Assembly (NCBI GenBank): GCA_016933965.1
Contig: JAFGTS010000037.1
Coordinates: 20,544 to 84,543, forward strand
Origin: Deltaproteobacteria bacterium
GTDB taxonomy: Bacteria; Desulfobacterota; Syntrophia; Syntrophales; UBA2210
Direction: 5' to 3'
Length of the DNA: 64,000 nucleotides
The notes beneath the pieces are model-generated. The model was given only the letters and a program-made list of their open reading frames with translations. It was not told where the DNA came from and did not search any database. The position numbers were made by a program, and so were the translations under genes. Shown one piece after another: positions 27,142 through 35,087 of the stretch. Positions within the stretch are counted from its first letter, which is position 1, and each line of letters starts with the position of its first letter.

Positions 27142-27171
27142 AGAATAAACCAGTTACAGGCTGTAAGTCAA
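27142..27171 (-). promoter_or_regulatory. Promoter-like sequence of the hybrid kinase gene
   Basis: On the minus strand TTGACT (27171-27166), 18 bases, TATTCT (27147-27142). The sequence GTTGACTTACAG is shared with the promoter of the selenocytochrome operon. Confidence 0.4.
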
Positions 27172-27320
27172 CAGCTTGAAGCTGAGCAGCAGGTATATTT
27201 CATATCCCCCATGGAAGTCACTGGTGACGGAAAGACACCCTGTTTTTTAAAAAATATTCGGCAGAACGGGGAGATTCGTAGTAGGATGCATAATACTTGG
27301 TAGCGGTGAACGGAGGCGGC

Positions 27321-28064
27321 ATGGAATTCTTCGAAAAGCAGTTCAATGATGTGTACGCTTACATGGCGAGGAAAAAAGCAGGAGGCACGCTATCGGTATG
27401 TGACGAGCCGCCCGTTGAGGAATGGCCTTCGGAAAAAAACAGGAATATTGTCCTTGCCGGGGATATGGCGGTCGAGTTGGGAAATCCCTCTCAGGAATCG
27501 GCGGCCCTTCTGCTCTGGACGGAGGAGCCGGGAAGGGTTCATCCCGGGAGGATATCCCTTGTCGGACCGGAATTGCGGGAGTGCGAGGGGGAAAGCAGGC
27601 CCTTTGGAAAGGTCGTGCTTGCCGAGGTTCGCGGATTTGATGAGAACAACAGCTATGATCGTTACCGTGAGATGGAGGGCGTCCGATACGATCTCGATCT
27701 GAAGGGATACATGCTGCGGGCCGCGTCCCAGTACCAGCGGGAATGGAGCCGTGTCAGCCGGGAAGCGCTTCGTGACGGGTTCTCCCTGCGGTTCCTCGGA
27801 GCGTCTCTCATCAGCCGGCTTACGGCCCTTGATTATGTTGATGCCGCTGAGATACTCTTTGTTACCTCAGGACGTGAAGATGTACTGGAATTGAAGAAGA
27901 TCGCCGCTGAATCGGCCCTGGTGATCAATGCGATGAACAAGATCGTCGAAGAATTCTCACACGATTGCGCCACCTGTGACTACGCGTCCGTCTGCTCCGA
28001 TGTGGAGGCACTTCGCCGATTGCGAAAAGTGCACACCGGTTCCTCTTCATCGGAAACCGAATAA
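27321..28064 (+). CDS. Stand-alone acetyl-CoA-synthase-like (ACS middle-domain) protein
   Basis: 247 residues from ATG 27321 (GGAGG five bases before). The order of segments matches the middle part of acetyl-CoA synthase AcsB: GDMAVELG near residue 50 (GDMYVEMG in Moorella), ISLVGPEL (IEVIGPDI), FGKVVLAEVRGF, then REWSRVSREALRDGFSLRFL (LRVSKDAVAKGFRFKNY) and a C-terminal CATCDYASVCSD, reminiscent of the first Cys of the nickel A-cluster. The AcsB comparison is from memory. The rest of AcsB, including the later cluster ligands, is absent. It probably belongs to the family annotated as CODH beta subunit-like. Function unknown. Convergent with the cysteine desulfurase. Confidence 0.65.
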   Translation: MEFFEKQFNDVYAYMARKKAGGTLSVCDEPPVEEWPSEKNRNIVLAGDMAVELGNPSQESAALLLWTEEPGRVHPGRISLVGPELRECEGESRPFGKVVLAEVRGFDENNSYDRYREMEGVRYDLDLKGYMLRAASQYQREWSRVSREALRDGFSLRFLGASLISRLTALDYVDAAEILFVTSGREDVLELKKIAAESALVINAMNKIVEEFSHDCATCDYASVCSDVEALRRLRKVHTGSSSSETE

Positions 28065-28079
28065 AAGATCATCTGCTAT

Positions 28080-29213
28080 TCAGGCCTTTTTCATGTGCTG
28101 TATGATCAGCGCACCCGCCCGGTTCACCTCGTCCTCCGTGGTGAACCGACCCGTCGAGATGCGGATCGTTCCCCGGGCGTATTCCGGGGGTACGCCCATG
28201 GCGGTCAGGACCGGTGACACGGTCATTGAATCGGCGTGGCAGGCCGAACCCATCGAGAGGGCAACATCCGTCATAAGTGACGCAATGTCGAAGTAGTCAA
28301 TTCCGGGAATACTGACGTTCAGGGTATTTGGCAGACATTTCTCCGGGTGACCGTTGACACGGATCCCGGTGATGTGTGCCGTGAGCTGTTCTCTGAGCCT
28401 GTCGCGCAGCAACGTGAGGTGAGCCATATCGTCTTCGAGTCGTCGCAGGGCGATTTTACAAGCCTCGCCCAGTCCGACGATCTCCGGGACGTTTTCGGTT
28501 CCCGGTCGCAGGTCACGCTCATGCCCGGCCCCGTGCATCTGCTTTTTTAATTCGATTCCCTCACGAATGTAAAGGGCGCCGACTCCTTTCGGTCCATAGA
28601 GTTTATGACCTGCAAGGGAGAGAAGGTCCACGCCGAGTCCGTCAACAGTGACGGGAATTTTTCCCACTGACTGAGCGGCATCGGTATGAACGGGAATCCC
28701 CGCCCACCGGGCAAAAGTACAAATCTCTTCAATGGGTTGGATCGTTCCGACCTCATTGTTGGCATGCATGATGGTGATAAATGATGTGTCGCTTGTGACG
28801 GAAATCTCCAGGGTTTCCAACTGCAGGAGACCCTGTTCATCAACAGGCAGGTAGGTGATGGAGACTCCCCGGTTTTCGAGGTATCGGCATACTTCGGTAA
28901 CGGCAGGATGTTCTATGGCCGAGGTGATGATGTGCGTTTGCGCCGTGCCGCGGGCTTCCATGATCCCTCTGATGGCAAGGTTGTTTGATTCAGTGCCGCC
29001 GCTGGTGAAGATAATTTCTCCGGGAGCGCAGCCCAGGAAGTCGGCCACCTGAGCCCTGGCCTTCTCGACGGCCTCCCGCGCCCTGATCCCATATCGGTGA
29101 CCGCTTGAGGGGTTGCCGAAATGGCGCTCAAGGTAGGGGCGCATCGCCTCAACCACCTCTGGGTCGACAGGGGTCGTCGCATTGTAATCCAGGTAGATCG
29201 GGTCAGGTTCCAT
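28080..29213 (-). CDS. Cysteine desulfurase (NifS/IscS-like)
   Basis: 377 residues from ATG 29213 (a TTG at 29231 is possible). PLP enzyme that takes sulfur from cysteine for Fe-S clusters or other uses; some also act on selenocysteine. Seen: IYLDYNATTPVDPEVVEAMR, IIFTSGGTESNNLAIRG, IMHANNEVGTIQPIEEI, PLP lysine in SLAGHKLYGPKGVGALY, and active-site Cys in LSMGSACHADSMTVSPVL. The active loop is longer and differs from E. coli IscS (SACTSAS). No iscU or regulator is adjacent. It is the last gene of a leftward run. Confidence 0.92.
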   Translation of the reverse strand: MEPDPIYLDYNATTPVDPEVVEAMRPYLERHFGNPSSGHRYGIRAREAVEKARAQVADFLGCAPGEIIFTSGGTESNNLAIRGIMEARGTAQTHIITSAIEHPAVTEVCRYLENRGVSITYLPVDEQGLLQLETLEISVTSDTSFITIMHANNEVGTIQPIEEICTFARWAGIPVHTDAAQSVGKIPVTVDGLGVDLLSLAGHKLYGPKGVGALYIREGIELKKQMHGAGHERDLRPGTENVPEIVGLGEACKIALRRLEDDMAHLTLLRDRLREQLTAHITGIRVNGHPEKCLPNTLNVSIPGIDYFDIASLMTDVALSMGSACHADSMTVSPVLTAMGVPPEYARGTIRISTGRFTTEDEVNRAGALIIQHMKKA

Positions 29214-29258
29214 AATAGAGCAACGGATCAAAACTATGCAAAAACTTCATGATGCATT

Positions 29259-29798
29259 TTATTTGAACAGTTTTGCGACCTGCCGGAACGTCTCGCTGCC
29301 GGCGACCTTCAGCAGTTCAAATATCGCCATTTCCACACTCGAGAGTCTCCCGCCGGCCTCACGCATCCGCGCGATCCCCACATCCCGGTTTTCCGGGGTC
29401 CGTGAAGCGATGCAGTCGCTGATCACAAACACCTCGTACCCTTCACTGAGCAGGTCGATCGTGGTCTGATATACGCAGACGTGGGATTCAATTCCCGTGA
29501 TAAGGACCTGACGCCTGCCGCTGTCAAGAAGTGATCTGCGGAAGAGCGGTTCACCCCAGCAACTGAAGGCGGCCTTGGCGATAGGTTGAAAATCGCTGAA
29601 AAGCGACGCGATCCGGGGGATCGTCGGGCCCAGTTTTTCCGGTATCTGTTCCGTAATGATACTGGGAATATCCAGCAATTGGGTTCCACTGATCAGGATC
29701 TCGAGATTGCGGAAGAGTGATTCTTTTTCATGCATTGCCTCGGCGAGATTTCCCTGGATATCGATAACGACGAGGACGGTATGTTCAGTGGTGAGCAT
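29259..29798 (-). CDS. Isochorismatase-family cysteine hydrolase
   Basis: 179 residues from ATG 29798 (AAAGGA upstream); a longer frame with an implausible N-terminus is rejected. The Asp-Lys-Cys triad of the superfamily is visible: Asp in VLVVIDIQGNL, Lys in IAKAAFSCWGEP, and Cys in LITGIESHVCVYQTTIDLL. The family hydrolyses isochorismate, nicotinamide, ureidomalonate and similar compounds; the substrate here is unknown. Follows the MBL hydrolase by 64 bases. Confidence 0.88.
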   Translation of the reverse strand: MLTTEHTVLVVIDIQGNLAEAMHEKESLFRNLEILISGTQLLDIPSIITEQIPEKLGPTIPRIASLFSDFQPIAKAAFSCWGEPLFRRSLLDSGRRQVLITGIESHVCVYQTTIDLLSEGYEVFVISDCIASRTPENRDVGIARMREAGGRLSSVEMAIFELLKVAGSETFRQVAKLFK

Positions 29799-29862
29799 CG
29801 GGTTATCCTTTCTCATGCAGCGGTTCAGTGCTTTCAATTTCCAGGAGATGATGGGGTAGGAG

Positions 29863-30702
29863 CTACAGCCGTATCTCACTGTCCTGCGTGAGGGCGAAAC
29901 ACTCCAGATCGGCGCCTTTGCGTTCGACGATGTTCCGGCAGTCCTGAACAATGATATCGATCTCTTTGTCGGTCCTTTCCTGGTTGTGATGAAAGAGCCC
30001 CAGTTTTTTGACTCCCGCCTCCAGCGCGAGCTTCAGCGCGTCGGTATAGACGCTGTGTCCCCATTCTTTCTTTGTTTTGTAATCGGCTTCAATATACTCG
30101 GCGTCATGAATGAGGAGATCGGCGCCGGTGGAAAACTTCAGGTAGTCGTCGTAGTCGAGACCGCCAGGATGCCTGAAGGTCAGTTCGTTATCGGTCAGGA
30201 AGACGAAGGTCTTGCCATCCTCGATGAACTTGTATCCGTTGCCCTGGTTTGGATGGCTGAGAAAGATCGGGATGACCGTCAGGGAGCCGATGGTGAAAGC
30301 CCCTTCGCAGGTTCCGCTGTAGTCTATGGCAGCCCTGAGATCGGAGTATTTTACGGGGAAATGGGGGGGGCTCATGACGCGCTGGATCATTTCCTGGATG
30401 GATGCGTTGGGAAAGGGGCAACCGCACATATTGACCCGGGCGCGTTCAAAATAGAGGGGCTTGAAAAAGGGAAATCCCATGAGGTGGTCCCAGTGGGCGT
30501 GCGTAAAGATCATATGGTATACAAGCCGCTTTTCGGCGATAAGGCTGTTTCCGAGTCGCCGGATTCCCGAACCCGCATCGATGATAACGATCTCGTCGTC
30601 CTTCGTTCTGATCTCGATACAGGTCGTGTCTCCGCCATAGACAAGGAATTCCGGTCCCGAAACGGGTATTGAACCCCTGGCACCCCAACACCGTATGATC
30701 AT
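29863..30702 (-). CDS. Metallo-beta-lactamase-fold hydrolase
   Basis: 279 residues. MBL-fold metal site THAHWDH (near residue 67) with Asp in IDAGSGIRRLG, His in IFLSHPNQGN, Asp in FVFLTDNE, and a terminal His in LFHHNQERTD. The opening IIRCWGARGSIPVSGPEFLVYGGDT is typical of a phosphodiesterase/RNase-Z-like branch often found beside signal-transduction genes. Likely two-metal phosphodiesterase, substrate unknown. Part of the leftward run 32944 to 28080. Confidence 0.88.
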   Translation of the reverse strand: MIIRCWGARGSIPVSGPEFLVYGGDTTCIEIRTKDDEIVIIDAGSGIRRLGNSLIAEKRLVYHMIFTHAHWDHLMGFPFFKPLYFERARVNMCGCPFPNASIQEMIQRVMSPPHFPVKYSDLRAAIDYSGTCEGAFTIGSLTVIPIFLSHPNQGNGYKFIEDGKTFVFLTDNELTFRHPGGLDYDDYLKFSTGADLLIHDAEYIEADYKTKKEWGHSVYTDALKLALEAGVKKLGLFHHNQERTDKEIDIIVQDCRNIVERKGADLECFALTQDSEIRL

Positions 30703-30730
30703 ACCCTGCTCCTCGGATGGTGACGGCTTC

Positions 30731-31645
30731 TCACGACAATATGTCGCGAAGTGCCTCCTGGATGGTAGGAAAGGAAAAAATGAAACCCCGTTCCAGCAGC
30801 CGCTCGGGGAATACCCGCTGCCCTTTCAGTAACACGTTTCCAAACTCACCCAATAGCGCTCTCAGCACAAATGAGGGAACCGATGGAAGGATGACCGGTT
30901 TTTCAAGCGCTTCGGCAAGTGCCTGTGTGAGTTCCCGATTCCGCACCGGGTTTGGAGCCGAGCAATTAATGGGTCCCTCAATATCTTCCCGTTCCAGAAG
31001 AAACGCATACACAGCAGCCAGGTCTTTTTCATGAACCCATGAGAACCACTGCCGGCCGTTGCCGAGAGGGCTCCCAAGCCATCGTTTAAAAAGTGGCAGC
31101 AACTGGCTCAGGGCTCCGCCGTTACGGCCCAGTACGATGCCGAAGCGACAGATGACAACCCGTGATCCATAATCAACTGCTTTCATCGCGGCTTGTTCCC
31201 AGTCCCGGGCGACGGTCGAAAGGAAATCAGTTCCCGGCGGGTCGTCTTCTTTCAGAGTGTCATCTCCGTGAAAACCATAATAGCCGACGGCGGAGGTGCT
31301 GAGAAGCGTCTTTGTACTCCCCCCGCCACGGGAGAGAGCCTCAACCAGATTTCGCGTCGTTGCGATACGGCTTTCTCGTATGCGTTTTTTCGTTTTCTCC
31401 GTCCAGCGACTGAAGATGGAGGCACCTGCCAGATTTATGAAGACATCATGTCGAGCTGCCTCGTCCTGCCATTTCCCTTTCAGTGTTGGATCTCCGGTGA
31501 GGAAATTGATCATGGCCGGTTCCGCCGCCGCCGGAATAACCTCTCCTGGCCGCGTGAGTATGGTAACGATATGTCCCTTTCCAGCGAGGTCACGCGAGAG
31601 CGTTGTTCCCACAAAACCCGTTCCGCCGGTCATGAATATTCGCAT
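30731..31645 (-). CDS. NAD(P)-binding SDR39U1/YfcH-like epimerase family protein
   Basis: 304 residues of the TIGR01777 type. N-terminal dinucleotide motif MTGGTGFVGTTLSRDL, HDVFINLAGASIFSRWTEKTKKRIRESRI, LLSTSAVGYYGFHGDD (YYG replaces the classical Tyr position) and a C-terminal DUF1731-like LPSVPSFVLRALLGEFGNVL, VFPERLLERGFIF. Cellular role is unclear in bacteria; E. coli YfcH is a relative. Gap of 28 bases on each side within the leftward run. Confidence 0.88.
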   Translation of the reverse strand: MRIFMTGGTGFVGTTLSRDLAGKGHIVTILTRPGEVIPAAAEPAMINFLTGDPTLKGKWQDEAARHDVFINLAGASIFSRWTEKTKKRIRESRIATTRNLVEALSRGGGSTKTLLSTSAVGYYGFHGDDTLKEDDPPGTDFLSTVARDWEQAAMKAVDYGSRVVICRFGIVLGRNGGALSQLLPLFKRWLGSPLGNGRQWFSWVHEKDLAAVYAFLLEREDIEGPINCSAPNPVRNRELTQALAEALEKPVILPSVPSFVLRALLGEFGNVLLKGQRVFPERLLERGFIFSFPTIQEALRDILS

Positions 31646-31673
31646 AACCCGGTTTCCCTCGGAGATACAGATT

Positions 31674-32060
31674 TCAGGTACCGCTCCCCACCAGGGGCAT
31701 TTCCCCGTCGATCATGAAATATACCAGAAATTTCGAGTTTCTCTCATCCTTCTCTGATTCGCGGCCATGGGAGCTTCTCCTGAGCGCGTCGATCGTTTCA
31801 GTGTCCGTTTCTTCCCGTACCTTCGTCATGTGAAACCGTTTGCCCCGGTAAGGCTCTCCTGCCTCGATAAAAAGGTAGGCCGCCCGCGGATTCGATTGAA
31901 GATTCGCATGGGTCAGGCGGTCGGCCATGATGAAGGCGAATGAGCCGTCCTCCATGACATGAGGCCGGCCGTACAGGGCCGCGTTCACCCGCCCCTCTGA
32001 ATCGGCCGTGGCAAGAATTCCCGTTCCTTTTGTGTTCTCGAAATATTCTCTGTGATTCAC
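31674..32060 (-). CDS. Pyridoxamine-phosphate-oxidase-like FMN-binding protein
   Basis: 128 residues from GTG 32060 (GGGGGA five bases before); the longer frame adds an arginine-rich non-protein-like leader. PNPOx-fold segments: GTGILATADSEGRVNAALYGRPHV, FAFIMADRLTHANLQSNPRAAYLF. Proteins of this type bind FMN, F420 or haem, and many act in redox sensing or detoxification. Substrate unknown. 20 bases downstream of the DUF89 gene. Confidence 0.8.
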   Translation of the reverse strand: MNHREYFENTKGTGILATADSEGRVNAALYGRPHVMEDGSFAFIMADRLTHANLQSNPRAAYLFIEAGEPYRGKRFHMTKVREETDTETIDALRRSSHGRESEKDERNSKFLVYFMIDGEMPLVGSGT

Positions 32061-32080
32061 TCTGTTCCCCCGGTAACAAC

Positions 32081-32944
32081 TCACGGTTCGGCCCGCATGA
32101 CGACGATATCCCCGGTGTGCGCCCCGACGGTCCGGGCAACGAGAGGACACTTGATCATGAGGAGATGATACAGGTTCATTCCCGCGGCATCGTTCATTGC
32201 TTCATAATTGCCCTGGCCTTTTGCGATGACCACGTCAAATGCCGACAGCATGTCCCGGAACCCTGCCTCGCATCGCTGGTCGCGGACACGGTCCAGACCG
32301 ACCACATCAAGCGTGACCGAATCGACGCCGGCAAAGCCCGCCTGTATGGCTTCCTCCATGGTCGCGTCGTTCAGGATGGGCCGTTCCTTCACGAACAGGC
32401 GCCATTGCTTTTTCCCGCAGATCCGGTCCACCGTTTCAATGAACAACCGGTCAAAAACGATCTCCCCGGCATTGTCGGCGAGGTAGGCGATGCGCCGTGC
32501 CGTGAGAAGGTCGTTCTTGAGCCGTGACGAATCGTCGATGTTGAAATGCTTGTTTTCTATATGCTTCAATGTTTCCAAAATATCAAAGGTTTTTTTGGCA
32601 CCGTAATCCATAACATTGCCGGCGATGGCGTAAAGGATCGCCCGGTCCAGAGAGTCTTCGGCGATTTCGATGCTGTGCCGCAATTCCTCATACATGGCGA
32701 GAACCGTTTCATTGCTCTTGCGCTTTTCATCCTTGTATGGATCGTCACAGCCGACTATGTCCATGACCGTGGCATGAACCCTGACGCCGATCTCCGACGC
32801 GCTCTCCGTCCACGAACTTTCGGAAATAACGGCCAGCACGGCCCGAAGGGCCTTTTCATGGAGATCTTCCCTGTCGGTCGCGAATCGTGCCGCCTGAAGG
32901 GCCTGCCTGAGAAAGCAAGGAATACAGTCTGTATGAACACGCAT
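32081..32944 (-). CDS. DUF89/ARMT1-family damage-control phosphatase-like protein
   Basis: 287 residues. N-terminal CIPCFLRQALQAARFAT is the CxxC hallmark of prokaryotic DUF89; the metal/phosphate site follows with AIAGNVMDYG, IAYLADNAGEIVFDRLFIE (Asp-Asn), and FDVVIAKGQGNYEAMND (KGxGN). Characterised relatives are metal-dependent phosphatases acting on damaged or excess phosphometabolites. First gene of the leftward run, divergent from the lysoplasmalogenase-like gene. Confidence 0.9.
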   Translation of the reverse strand: MRVHTDCIPCFLRQALQAARFATDREDLHEKALRAVLAVISESSWTESASEIGVRVHATVMDIVGCDDPYKDEKRKSNETVLAMYEELRHSIEIAEDSLDRAILYAIAGNVMDYGAKKTFDILETLKHIENKHFNIDDSSRLKNDLLTARRIAYLADNAGEIVFDRLFIETVDRICGKKQWRLFVKERPILNDATMEEAIQAGFAGVDSVTLDVVGLDRVRDQRCEAGFRDMLSAFDVVIAKGQGNYEAMNDAAGMNLYHLLMIKCPLVARTVGAHTGDIVVMRAEP

Positions 32945-32996
32945 GTCTTTCCTCGATGAGCTGGTATGAGTTCGACATCAGGTACCATAAAATGTG

Positions 32997-33024
32997 TTGA
33001 CTCCGCAAGGACCCCTGCTATAGT
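32997..33024 (+). promoter_or_regulatory. Promoter of the lysoplasmalogenase-like gene
   Basis: TTGACT (32997-33002), 16-base spacer, TATAGT (33019-33024). The start at 33056 fits a transcript beginning near 33031, whereas the upstream in-frame start at 32966 does not. Confidence 0.6.
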
Positions 33025-33055
33025 GGACGCGGGTTCGTCAAGGAGGGAACCGGGG

Positions 33056-33706
33056 ATGAACGCATCCATCATTGCCGTGGCCTGTGTTATGCTTGGTCTG
33101 ACGCTCTACTGTGTCCGCAGGGACCATCAGCCTGCATACGTGGTCTCGAAAACGACTCTGTCAGTGATATTCGTTGTTGCGGCGCTTTTGCAGCCTCATC
33201 CGGTACCGCTCTATTTCTACATGATCCTCGCGGGGTTGCTCTTTGGTCTCGGCGGAGATTTCTTCCTGGCGCTGACGGGGAAAGGGATGTTTCTCACCGG
33301 GCTGATCTCCTTTCTTCTCGGTCATATTCTGTTTACGGTCGCTTTCTTTGTTATCGCTATTCCAGGTCCGGCGGTGCTTCCCGGTATTCTCGCCGTCATC
33401 GCGGCGGGATACGTCGTTTTTCGCTGGTTACGGCCCTATCTTGGTACCATGGAAAAACCTGTCCTTGTGTATATCGCCGTCATATCGATCATGCTTGTCT
33501 CGGCACTGGCCGTTCTTTTCGCACCCCGCCTTTCGGTAACGGCGCGATCGATGATATTTACGGGGGCATTTCTTTTCTATCTTTCGGACCTGTTCGTGGC
33601 CCGGAACCGCTTCGTGAAGAAAGAATTTCTGAACCGGCTGATCGGGCTGCCCCTGTATTACGCGGGGCAGTTCATTCTGGCCTTTTCCGTGGGGGTCGTC
33701 GGCTGA
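33056..33706 (+). CDS. Lysoplasmalogenase-like (YhhN/TMEM86) membrane protein
   Basis: 216 residues from ATG 33056 with AGGAGGG upstream. Eight or so membrane helices cover nearly the whole protein. The YhhN pattern is visible: KTTLSVIFVVAALLQ, LLFGLGGDFFLALTGKGMFL (acidic residue in GGDFFL) and FYLSDLFVARNRFV (SD motif), with a GLPLYYAGQFILAFS ending. Family members cleave the vinyl-ether bond of lysoplasmalogens, lipids found in anaerobes. Its stop is 3 bases from the convergent secernin-like gene. Confidence 0.82.
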   Translation: MNASIIAVACVMLGLTLYCVRRDHQPAYVVSKTTLSVIFVVAALLQPHPVPLYFYMILAGLLFGLGGDFFLALTGKGMFLTGLISFLLGHILFTVAFFVIAIPGPAVLPGILAVIAAGYVVFRWLRPYLGTMEKPVLVYIAVISIMLVSALAVLFAPRLSVTARSMIFTGAFLFYLSDLFVARNRFVKKEFLNRLIGLPLYYAGQFILAFSVGVVG

Positions 33707-33709
33707 ACG

Positions 33710-35038
33710 TTACCGGTGTTCCGGCATCCCTGCCGTTTTGTTGAACCGTTTCCAGGCGAGACGGTACAAGAGGTTTCTCCTGTCGAAAACGGGTGTGCCC
33801 GACAGCAGGGCCAGCCATTTTTTCTCCGCTACTTCCGCATCCATGAAACAGCGGCGGGAGAATTCCTCCCGTATTTCTCCGTTGTCCCCGGCGCGGGCGA
33901 GGGCCTTTGAAACGAAGCCCTGTTCCAGGCTGTCTCGGTCATGCCGGTACAGCCCGGTCAGTCTTTCATGATCGCGAAGGGCGCTACGGTGAAGCAGCTC
34001 ATGACGCCAGAAGAGCGTGGCGGCGTCATAGGTCCCCGCCGGAGCCGGTTCCGAGAAGGGAAGGGGTATGTCCGTCCAGAGGGGTTTGAAGATCCCCGTG
34101 CAGGGAGCCGCCGTACCGGTCACGAAATGAATTGGGTGGATCTTGTGAAGGTGTGATACGAGAGAGCCCGTGGTCTGGCTTCTCCGGACGGGGCCCGCAC
34201 CGGCATGCATGCACAGGGTTGAGCCCGTCAGTCCTCTGTCCGGCCGGTAGGGTGACATGCCGTGATCCCGCAGGATATCCATCATGGTAAGAGGGGTCAT
34301 GGTTCCCCGGTGCGACCCAAGGAGATCGACTGCGCGGGTGCGGCGATACCGGCAGTCGCTGAAACGGGTGAAAAGGAAATCGGAATAACAGCGGGCGAAG
34401 TGAAAATCCTCTCTGCCTGTGCACCAGCCTCTTTCGACGGCGTACTGAACGAGGTCCGTCGATGCCAGGTCCCACTCGCTCCCGATGGTAAGGCCGTTCG
34501 AAATGGCATACACACCACGGACCTGCCGGGCGGCCCAGTGCCGCCCCGCCGTCTCCAGGAGCCAGGCATCGCCGGGATCGGCGATGAGAAAGCTGTTATG
34601 GTAGTACAGGGCGGAACGGAACCCGCAGTTTCCTCCCTGACCGTGCCGTTCGATAAGCCCGGTAATGACCCGAAGGGCGCCCCGCGCACCGTCGGAGCGT
34701 TCCAGGGCCAGCCGGAGAAGATCCATCCCCGTCAAGCCGCCCTGTTTGTCATAGGGGGCCTTTGTAAAAACCGCTTCGTTTCCGATGACCACACCGGCAT
34801 CGTTGGCACCCATCTCGGCCCCCCATGTCCAGAATGGTTTGGAGAGAAGAACGGTACGGGTCTTCTCCACCTGGGGAATGTCGATATAGGTGCATCGAAC
34901 GGTGCTGGCCGGCGGGTGCGTTGCGGCCGGGATCAGCAGTATCTGATGTGCTTCGTTCGGTTCCCGGTCCGAGTTCTTCGCGAAAAGGGTAATGCCGTCG
35001 GCGGTTGCCTCAGCCGTGGCTATGAGCGTGTCGCACAT
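33710..35038 (-). CDS. Secernin/peptidase C69-like Ntn hydrolase
   Basis: 442 residues. The second residue is Cys (MCDTLIATAEATADGITLFA), the usual N-terminal nucleophile after Met removal. NSDREPNEAHQILLIPAA and GGLTGMDLLRLALERSDGARG follow the C69/secernin pattern. Members include dipeptidases and acylases; the substrate is not known. No signal peptide. It follows the cytochrome/hydrolase fusion gene by 49 bases in the same direction, so it may belong to that operon. Confidence 0.78.
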   Translation of the reverse strand: MCDTLIATAEATADGITLFAKNSDREPNEAHQILLIPAATHPPASTVRCTYIDIPQVEKTRTVLLSKPFWTWGAEMGANDAGVVIGNEAVFTKAPYDKQGGLTGMDLLRLALERSDGARGALRVITGLIERHGQGGNCGFRSALYYHNSFLIADPGDAWLLETAGRHWAARQVRGVYAISNGLTIGSEWDLASTDLVQYAVERGWCTGREDFHFARCYSDFLFTRFSDCRYRRTRAVDLLGSHRGTMTPLTMMDILRDHGMSPYRPDRGLTGSTLCMHAGAGPVRRSQTTGSLVSHLHKIHPIHFVTGTAAPCTGIFKPLWTDIPLPFSEPAPAGTYDAATLFWRHELLHRSALRDHERLTGLYRHDRDSLEQGFVSKALARAGDNGEIREEFSRRCFMDAEVAEKKWLALLSGTPVFDRRNLLYRLAWKRFNKTAGMPEHR

Positions 35039-35087
35039 GATGTTCGTCCCAGTCCCAACATGATCGGTGACTCTGGAGATCCGGTAA

